39,455 nucleotides of DNA from a virus, in the IMG/VR virus record IMGVR_UViG_3300047095_000688, positions 1 to 39,455 of that record, one strand, 5' to 3'. This document shows, piece after piece, positions 30,386-37,800 of this stretch (the stretch's first letter is position 1; each line of letters begins with the position of its first letter). Below the pieces are notes generated by a model. That model made no database searches, was not told the origin of the DNA, and was given only the letters and a program-made list of their open reading frames with translations. A program made the translations under genes and the position numbers.

Positions 30386-31867
30386 ATGGCGCTACTTAAT
30401 TCGACTTACAAGTCTCCGCAAGCAAACATATTGTTTGGCGCTGGCAATTCATCGATCACAGATAAGCAGATAAAAGATTTTATTAGCACTCCAGGAAGAT
30501 CCAACGATGAAATAAAGGGCGCTGCATTGGATAATAATATTAACGTCGATCAAATATCAAGAGCTATGGCTGGACACCAGGCATACTCTCCAGAAAGACT
30601 TGAGGGTTATTTAAAAGGCCAAGGAATTACAAAAGAGCCGCTTTTATTGCAACAAGAGGCCCCTCCACAAGCTATTGCATATCAACCGGCCGCCGCTCCG
30701 GCTCAGGTAAATCCAACTCCTATAACCATTGACCCAACAAAGGATACGGTTGCCGGGCAAATGGGTGGACTAATAAGTGATAGCAATAATCCGTTAAATG
30801 TCCAGGCGCAAACTTTCGGCAATCAGCAAGCAAACCGCCGTGGATTATTAAATTCAAGCATTGCGACTTCTGCGGCTCAAGATGCGATGTATAAGAACTT
30901 GATGCCAATTGCGACGCAGGACGCAGGGACTTATTACGACTCAAAAAGAACCAATTCTGCTCAGGGTTTGCAAGCAGGAATGTTTAACGCCGATCTTGGC
31001 TCAAGGGTTGGTATGTTTAACGCCGATCAAGGTTTGCGCGCCGGGATGTTTAATAACGAAATGGCGCGCGATTATGCGAACATCAATAAGGATTATTTCA
31101 CGTCAACGCTCGATGCGAATACCCGGATGAATGTGGCAAACATGCAGGTTCGATCTGCTGAGACCGGGATCATGGGGGATTTGTCTAAGACCTACATGGA
31201 GCTTTATGCCAGGATAGCGGCAGATCCAAATATGTCACCCGATGCCAAAAAGGAGGCCGTGGCAAATGTGCAATCCGCTTATACATCAACCATTGGCCTG
31301 ATGGACACGCTTGCAAGCGCCGCGAAAAAAATAGGGGCCACATTTGGCGGGGACAACTTAGGATCTGCGGCTTCACCGGGTGGTGATTCAACATCGGGTG
31401 GCATTGCAAATGCCGGGGGAAATCAACAAGCAAGCGATCCGTTAGATCCAAAAGGAATGGCTGGAGGCGGCGCAATACCATCCGGGGCAACCTCAACAAC
31501 CCGAAACGATGGAGCGCGAGCGTATATGCCAGGAAATTCTCCGGCAGCAACCGGCGCCGTATTCCCGAAATCCGATGGAAAGGGATATATCGTAAAAGCG
31601 AAGCAGGGATTAAGGCCGTTCAATATTGACACATCAACAATTGCATTAGATGTTAACGATTTGGCCAACATATCCGTTCTGGAACAAAATATCGGCGGAA
31701 AAATAGATCCACAGGATGTCGTTCCAAGTTCGCTGATAGAAAGCATACAAACATCTTACATACAACTAGGGGATTCGTATGCGCCGATACCGGTGCCAGG
31801 ATCAAAGCGAGGCGACAATATTTTATTGAATATCTGGAAGGCCGCGCTGCCTAAATATCAGAAATGA
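30386..31867 (+). CDS. Internal virion / ejection-type protein with GMFNAD repeats
   Basis: 493 residues. The N-terminus has helical segments; the middle contains a GMFNAD(L/Q)G repeat (about residues 198-225) and a Gly/Ser/Pro-rich low-complexity region. The C-terminus (YIQLGDSYAPIPVPGSKRGDNILLNIW) is better ordered. No enzymatic motif is visible. Its place between tail fibre and the membrane-like ejection proteins fits an internal or ejected protein. GGAGG precedes the ATG. Confidence 0.6.
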   Translation: MALLNSTYKSPQANILFGAGNSSITDKQIKDFISTPGRSNDEIKGAALDNNINVDQISRAMAGHQAYSPERLEGYLKGQGITKEPLLLQQEAPPQAIAYQPAAAPAQVNPTPITIDPTKDTVAGQMGGLISDSNNPLNVQAQTFGNQQANRRGLLNSSIATSAAQDAMYKNLMPIATQDAGTYYDSKRTNSAQGLQAGMFNADLGSRVGMFNADQGLRAGMFNNEMARDYANINKDYFTSTLDANTRMNVANMQVRSAETGIMGDLSKTYMELYARIAADPNMSPDAKKEAVANVQSAYTSTIGLMDTLASAAKKIGATFGGDNLGSAASPGGDSTSGGIANAGGNQQASDPLDPKGMAGGGAIPSGATSTTRNDGARAYMPGNSPAATGAVFPKSDGKGYIVKAKQGLRPFNIDTSTIALDVNDLANISVLEQNIGGKIDPQDVVPSSLIESIQTSYIQLGDSYAPIPVPGSKRGDNILLNIWKAALPKYQK

Positions 31868-32331
31868 AGTACGAGATAACGCACGATGAGGCGTTCATTC
31901 ATCGCTGCCTGACCGATCCTGTGTTATGGCGATTGGGGAAAGATGATGCACTGGCCGGGGTTAATCCCCGGCTTTTTTTTGCGCCGGTGGACGGCAGCGT
32001 GCTTTATGTTAAGGCCGGTGAGTATGGGCTGTTAATTGGCAGACCAGTGAATTGCATAAGTCTTGATGTGCATATTGCTCTATTGCAGGAAGCAAAAGGG
32101 AAGGCGGTAGATATATGCAAGGGAGCGATAAATTGGGTGTTTGAAAATTCTCAAAAGCCGCTTCGGATTACCGCGTCGATTCCAGAATACAACAAGCTTG
32201 CAATTCGGCTCGCCCAAAAAGTCGGCATGGAATTTATCGGGGTCAATCGCAAATCGTTTCTAAGAGAAGGTGTTTTGTACGATCAACATTTGTTTGGGAT
32301 AAGCGAGGAGGATGTATGCCGCAAGCAATAG
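31864..32331 (+). CDS. GNAT-like acyltransferase-fold virion-region protein
   Basis: 155 residues. The C-terminal half reads NKLAIRLAQKVGMEFIGVNRKSFLREGVLYDQHLFGIS, the helix-strand-helix ending of GNAT acetyltransferases, and the centre CISLDVHIALLQEAKGKAVDICKGAINWVFEN fits the acceptor region. Related short proteins occur in phage ejection-protein clusters. The cofactor-binding loop (R/Q-x-x-G-x-G/A) is not obvious, so catalysis is uncertain. It overlaps both neighbours. Confidence 0.72.
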   Translation: MKYEITHDEAFIHRCLTDPVLWRLGKDDALAGVNPRLFFAPVDGSVLYVKAGEYGLLIGRPVNCISLDVHIALLQEAKGKAVDICKGAINWVFENSQKPLRITASIPEYNKLAIRLAQKVGMEFIGVNRKSFLREGVLYDQHLFGISEEDVCRKQ

Positions 32332-33017
32332 GGGCAATAGGCGGGGCTATTATGTCGGCAGGAACCGCAATCGGTTCTGCTGTTGGTGGATTAACATTAT
32401 CCGGATTAGCTACGGGAGCATCCGTGCTTGGCGCTGGCTTGACCGCTGTTGGGGCAATTACCGGCAGCAAAACATTGCAGAAAGTTGGCATGGGTTTTGG
32501 TATCGCCGGTGGAGCCGGACTGCTTGCTAATGGTTTACGCGGAGCTTCTGCTGTTACGGGGAGCATATCAAAATCAGGATCGTTGCTTCAGTCAAATAGC
32601 ATTGATGATATTTTGTCTGCGCCATTGAAGGGGTCTAAGCTTTCAGGTGCGGCTAAGGATAGTTTTTCTAAAGTTGATTTTATGAACAACGGCGCTGCGC
32701 TTACTGCTGCCGATTCGTTCAAGAGCAACACAAACAAGATCGGCTCAAATTTTAGTTTCGATCCTGATATTGAAAAATCATTCTTTGAAAGAGCGAATGA
32801 CACGCTGACGAAATATAACCCAATGCTGAATATTGCCGGTGGCATGGGGCAGGCGTATTTAATGAACGAACAATTCAATCTTCAAAAAGACCTTTGGGAT
32901 AAGCGACTCAACTTTGACCAACAGCAAGTTGACTTGCAAAAACAGGCGGCGCAACCGATCGGTCTTACATTCACCCCGCCACAATTCACGCGCAAGCCGC
33001 TACTGCTTCAGCAATAA
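32316..33017 (+). CDS. Membrane-active internal/ejection protein
   Basis: 233 residues. The first ~75 residues are Gly/Ala/Ser/Val-rich and glycine-zipper-like (AIGAIGGAIMSAGTAIGSAVGGLTLSGLATGASVLGAGLTAVGAI), a pattern of ejection proteins that enter host membranes. The rest is charged and helical with a Gln-rich C-terminal coiled segment (FNLQKDLWDKRLNFDQQQVDLQKQ). It begins inside the preceding gene's end and precedes tandem terminators. Confidence 0.72.
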   Translation: MPQAIGAIGGAIMSAGTAIGSAVGGLTLSGLATGASVLGAGLTAVGAITGSKTLQKVGMGFGIAGGAGLLANGLRGASAVTGSISKSGSLLQSNSIDDILSAPLKGSKLSGAAKDSFSKVDFMNNGAALTAADSFKSNTNKIGSNFSFDPDIEKSFFERANDTLTKYNPMLNIAGGMGQAYLMNEQFNLQKDLWDKRLNFDQQQVDLQKQAAQPIGLTFTPPQFTRKPLLLQQ

Positions 33018-33045
33018 CCTATCGCAATAAAATTAGAAAGAACCA

Positions 33046-33106
33046 GCCCGCCTAGTGCGGGTTTTTTTGTTTCCATCGAACCCGCCTAGTGCGGGTTTTT
33101 GTTTTT
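33046..33106 (+). terminator. Two tandem copies of the same terminator hairpin
   Basis: CCCGC-CTAGT-GCGGG at 33047-33061 with a T run to 33068, and again at 33081-33095 (flanked by AA/TT) with T runs to 33106. The same hairpin core follows the portal gene at 20724. The pair should terminate efficiently before the last virion genes. Confidence 0.85.
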
Positions 33107-33121
33107 CTGAGGATCAAAAAT

Positions 33122-33730
33122 ATGCAACCCATTCAATCGATTCCTTCGCAACAACCCGCACAGTCGCAGCAAATGCCCGATGACATGAATCCGAACGCCA
33201 TCGAAAACGAACAATCGGGGGGCGGATTCACCATTGACGCCGATTTGATCGAAGAACACGTCAAGCAGCAAATGGACAAAAACGATCAGAATAAACTTGA
33301 TCGATTGCTTGAAGAAGGCAATGAATTATTGTTCGGCAAAGAGACGCATTACAAGATGCTGGAAGGCATTGAGAACAGCCAAAACATTAGCAAGGATCTA
33401 GGCGAAGGCGCTTACAGCATGATGATGCTTCTAATCAAGCAAGGCGCTAATATCCCCGGAGAGATAATCCCGCCAGCGGGAGCGATTCTCATCGCGCGAG
33501 TTGCGGATTTCTTAAATCAGTCCGGACTAAATAAAGTCAGTGACGAAGATTTTTCAAATGCTGTTGAGACATTCGGCCACTTGATTATGCAGCATGATCC
33601 GCAGTTCATGGAGCGAATGAAGCAAAACACCGGCGGGCAAGATGCGGCAGCTATGCAACAGGATCAGCAAGCGCCGCCTATGCCGCAGCAAGGCGGAGGC
33701 GGGTTGTTAAATATGACAGGAAGATCGTAA
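33122..33730 (+). CDS. Acidic late protein, function unknown
   Basis: 202 residues from ATG 33122 (the frame starting at 33089 lies inside the terminator hairpin). GAGGAT precedes. The body is acidic and helical (IDADLIEEHVKQQMDKNDQNKLDRLLEEGNELLFG; GAYSMMMLLIKQGANIPGEIIPPAGAILIARVADFLNQSG), with a Gln/Pro/Gly-rich tail. A hydrophobic stretch near residue 115 could be membrane-associating. No family is recognised. Confidence 0.65.
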   Translation: MQPIQSIPSQQPAQSQQMPDDMNPNAIENEQSGGGFTIDADLIEEHVKQQMDKNDQNKLDRLLEEGNELLFGKETHYKMLEGIENSQNISKDLGEGAYSMMMLLIKQGANIPGEIIPPAGAILIARVADFLNQSGLNKVSDEDFSNAVETFGHLIMQHDPQFMERMKQNTGGQDAAAMQQDQQAPPMPQQGGGGLLNMTGRS

Positions 33731-33751
33731 TACAAAAAATAGGAGAACGAT

Positions 33752-34018
33752 ATGGGGATGTTCAGAAAAAAACCAGTAGTGATTGAGGCGCGGCAATATT
33801 TGAATAATGCAGATAGTTTGGATCTTCTGAATTGGATAAACGAAGGGCAAGCAGCGAATGGCAAGGAATTTGCAAGATGGGAAAATAACTTATTAGAAAT
33901 CCCTACACTAGAAGGATTGCACACTGCGAATATTGGAGATTGGATAATCAGAGGTGTTGCAGGAGAACATTACCCGTGCAAACCGGATATTTTTGCGGCA
34001 ACGTATGAGGAAGTATGA
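33752..34018 (+). CDS. PGDYG-like phage protein
   Basis: 88 residues. KKPVVIEARQYL ... TLEGLHTANIGDWIIRGVAGEHYPCKPDIFAATYEE is the conserved pattern of a widespread small phage protein (PGDYG-type domain) of unknown role. It starts with AGGAGA upstream. It sits in the late operon among possible internal proteins. Confidence 0.82.
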   Translation: MGMFRKKPVVIEARQYLNNADSLDLLNWINEGQAANGKEFARWENNLLEIPTLEGLHTANIGDWIIRGVAGEHYPCKPDIFAATYEEV

Positions 34019-34040
34019 CTAAGTGACGGAGGAACAAAAA

Positions 34041-34223
34041 ATGTTTGGAATACTTGAAGATTTGACCAAAGCAGCACTTGGAGTTGTTGTTGAAACGCCT
34101 GTTGCAATCGCGGCAGACACACTCACTTTGGGCGGAAGCATCACTGACAAAGACGAACCATACACAGCCACCGCACTTAAGAATGTGATGAAAAACATTG
34201 AGAATGTCACCAAGCCGGAATGA
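34041..34223 (+). CDS. Small conserved phage protein
   Basis: 60 residues from ATG 34041, with GGAGG eight bases before it; the GTG at 34023 lies before the ribosome-binding site. MFGILEDLTKAALGVVVETPVAIAADTLTLGGSITDKDEPYTATALKNVMKNIENVTKPE is a pattern common to late phage genes of unknown function. Possibly virion-associated. Confidence 0.75.
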   Translation: MFGILEDLTKAALGVVVETPVAIAADTLTLGGSITDKDEPYTATALKNVMKNIENVTKPE

Positions 34224-34235
34224 GGGGGATAAATC

Positions 34236-34868
34236 ATGGGATTACTCGGAATGCTTGTTGCAGGCGGTGCTATGGGCGCTCGCGATGCATCTAATCAAAA
34301 CGTGCAGGCTCAAAATCAGCTTGAGATAGAAAATGCGAGGGAGTCGATCCGCCAGCAATTCTATGATCGCAGATACCAGCAGCGTCGCGCTGACAATATG
34401 GATGCAATGAAATCCAAGGCTTTATTAGATCAGTCTATGTACGAGCGGAAACGCGCAGATCAAATGACTGACACTGAGTTAAAGCATCAACTGGAGATGG
34501 CAAAGATCGGCGCAAATCTGAAGGGCAAGATGGCCATTGAGGACAGGCGCGACAAGCGAGCGTTGCTGAAAAATAACAGCGGATCTGCCGAGGATGGCGG
34601 ATTTAATCCAAGAAGCATGGAAGGAAAGAGGGCGGCAGACCTCGTTGAATCTGGCAGGGCAACGGATTTGAACGATGCTTACGATCAAATGCAAGAAGCC
34701 GGTCTATTTTCGAATTTGGCGCGCAATCAATTCTTGGGTAGCCCAAAGGCACTATTCGATTTTATCGATGATTACAAGCGGCAAAAGGCATCAAGGGGCG
34801 GAGGTATTCAGCAAAATCCATCCGCTCAAAATATTCTAAAATACAATCCCCAAACAGGCGGGTTCTAA
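34236..34868 (+). CDS. Internal-type virion protein, coiled
   Basis: 210 residues. An N-terminal Gly/Ala/Met stretch (MGLLGMLVAGGAMGARDASNQNVQAQNQLE) is followed by long charged helices (RESIRQQFYDRRYQQRRADNMDAMKSKALLDQSMYERKRADQMTDTELKHQLEMAKIGANLKGKM). This fits a small internal protein. Its stop overlaps the ATG of the giant polyvalent gene (TAATG), so the two are probably co-translated. Confidence 0.65.
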   Translation: MGLLGMLVAGGAMGARDASNQNVQAQNQLEIENARESIRQQFYDRRYQQRRADNMDAMKSKALLDQSMYERKRADQMTDTELKHQLEMAKIGANLKGKMAIEDRRDKRALLKNNSGSAEDGGFNPRSMEGKRAADLVESGRATDLNDAYDQMQEAGLFSNLARNQFLGSPKALFDFIDDYKRQKASRGGGIQQNPSAQNILKYNPQTGGF

Positions 34869-37800
34869 TGGCGCAAAGAGTCGAAGCGTTCGGCAAAATA
34901 CTGGAATTCCCGGATGATATGCCACACGATGCAATGGCTAAGGCTATTCGCGACAACGAGCATTTGCTGAATCCGGATTACAAACCACCGGAACCAGAAG
35001 CATTAGACTATGCAAAAGTGTTCGCCGCAGGTGCGAATAGACTTGTTTCTGGCGCCGGTTATCTTATGGAAAAAGCTGGGGCGAAGTCGACGGGCAAAGC
35101 TGTTCGTGCGTTCGGTGATCGTGGCGCTGATTATTGGAATAAAACGATGTCTCCGGGCGGCAAAGCTGCGTCAGAGTCTCAGGTATTTGTTGATGATGAA
35201 GACTCGATGCTTGGTGTGAGATTAAGCGATGAATGGGGTAAAGCGTTAATGATGGGCGCGGCCCAATCAGCCCCGACCATGTTTGCTGCCGCTATCCCCG
35301 GCGCACTGGCGGCAAAGGGTATTCAGGCGCTGGCAAGATTAGGTTTGGCCGGAGGATCTGGAGCCACTATCCCATTGTTGGCTGGTACTGCCGCCCCTGT
35401 CGGGGTTACTTCAAACATAATTGCAAGAGCGCCAGCGGCGATTGGCTTTGGTGCCGCCGAAGGATTGACTGCTGGCAGCATGAATGCAGCCGCATTAAAA
35501 ACTTCTATGGAAGAAATGCCGGAAAGCGAAAGAGAGAAGTCTCCGGTTTACAATGCTCTCGCATCTATTCATGGCAAAGATAAAGCATGGGAACTTATAA
35601 CAGATCAAGCAACCTCGGATCTTTTTGGTAAAACCGCAGTATCAACCGGTACTATTGGCGCATTAACCGGCGGTGGCGCATTAGGACAGGCTTATCAAAA
35701 AGCAGCGGGTGCCACCAAGGGCGGCATATTAAAACAATCCGGTAAAGGCGTGGTATCGGAATTTATACAAGAAACGCCACAATCTGGCGCTGAAAAGTAT
35801 ATTGAGAACATAGTAAAAAAAGAATACTTAGATCCTTCCATAGATCCAATGGATGGCGTTGTGTCCGGCGCATTAAGCGGCGGTGCTATTGGCGCTTTTT
35901 CAGGTGGAATTGTGGGGGGCGCTGGTGCAATTAATGTTACCAAATCCAGAGAAGAGAGAATATTAGAAGAAAAGCGGAAATTAGCAAAACAAAAAGCAGA
36001 CGCAGCAAACAAACAAAAAACACAAAAAGACGTCGGCGACATCATGGGCGCTGGTTCTGTCGATGAGGCAATAAATGCCGCAAGCAATTCTGCATCGCAA
36101 AATCCAATCCATCAAGACGATGTGTTGCGAACGGAAGACCCCACTCTTGCCGATATTGAGCGCCTGACCGGACTAAAACCGACAGAAGCGATTGACCAAG
36201 CAATTAATGAAGCTCGCAACAATGTCGCCGAGAGCGTCCCCGGCTCTAATTCTGCGCCAAATTACGATATTTCACGCAAATTAAATCCAAGAGATACTGA
36301 TATTGTTCTGCCGGACGGAACCACACTAAAAGCACAATGGGATGTTGTCGACGCAGATTCCATATCGGCATCGATCAAGGAGGGCGTCAATCAGCCACGC
36401 GACCGTACAAGAGCCGCTTCGGATATTCAGATCCAAGGCATTGCAAACAATCCGGATTATCGGAGGCTATCCGATAGCCCGGTGATGGATGTCGGCGCTC
36501 CCGTTCTAAGTAACGACGGATTAATTGTTGGCGGCAATGGAAGGTTTGAAGGCATAGCGCAGGCGCATAGTCAGGGTACGGTAAACGACTATTTACGCAC
36601 TTTAAAAGAGGATGTAATAAATAAAGGCATCGATCCATCGATTGTCGACACAATGAAGAAGCCTGTTTTGGTGCGCAGAATAACGCAGCCGTTCGATACA
36701 AGGGCATTGGCTATTGCATCGAATTCAGGAACAAGCTTGCAATATTCCGGGCTGGAATTAGCGAAAATAGATTCCGAGCGCATGAAGGGAATCGAGGATC
36801 TTGATATAACGGACACCGGGGACATTGCGTTAACCGGGGAGAATTTTCAGAAACTCAGACAATCGTTAAGCGACTACAATCCATCGGAACTTGCTGCGCT
36901 CACGGATAACAGCGGAATGCTGTCGCAAGATGGCGTGCGGCGCATTAGAAACGCTATGCTGGCAAAGGCGTATGGCAAAAGTGAAACGCTCGGCAGGCTG
37001 GTTGAATCAACCGATTCCGATATGCGGAATGTGCTCGGGGCGCTGACAAAATCATCCGGCTCCGTTGCAAAAGCGCGCGCACATATCAATGCCGGTGGCG
37101 CACCGAAACAAATCGATGTCACAGATAACCTGCTGCAAGCTGTTGAGACATTCGGAAAGATTCGCGCAGTAAACCAGCCACTTGATAATTACCTGGCGCA
37201 GCAGAACATATTCAACGATGGAATAGACGCAGACAGCAAAGAGATTCTACAATTTCTGCACAACAACGTTCGCAGTCAGAAAAGATTGACCGAATTTATC
37301 AAGAGCGTTTATGATCAAATCTCAACGATCGATCAAAAGACCGATAACCTATTCGGCGATAATGCACCACCAACCAAGCGGGAATTGATAGAAAATGCAA
37401 AACAAAGAGCAGCCGGGAACACAGCAGAAAGAGCCGATAACGAATCTGGTCGACCAAATGAACCAAAATCCGGTACTCAAAAGGATTATGCTGGAAGCGG
37501 CCAGAAAAGCGAACCAGATACCGGAGGAGCAAATTTCTCCAGATCCCCTGAAGAAAGACTGAAAGACCGTGAACGATCAAGACAACTCGAAAAAGCGCTC
37601 AATAGAACATACAAATTCACCATCACGCCAAGAGATGTGCGGCTGGGCGCTACTGCAAATGGCCGAGGAGAAGAGGCTGCAACAGCAGAAAGAATCGCAA
37701 AAATCTTCAGAAAACGAGTCACCTGGATTGATGCCGAAGGAGACTTCCCGATAAATGGCGTTATGGTGCCCGGTATCTCGGACACCATCTTCATTGACAC

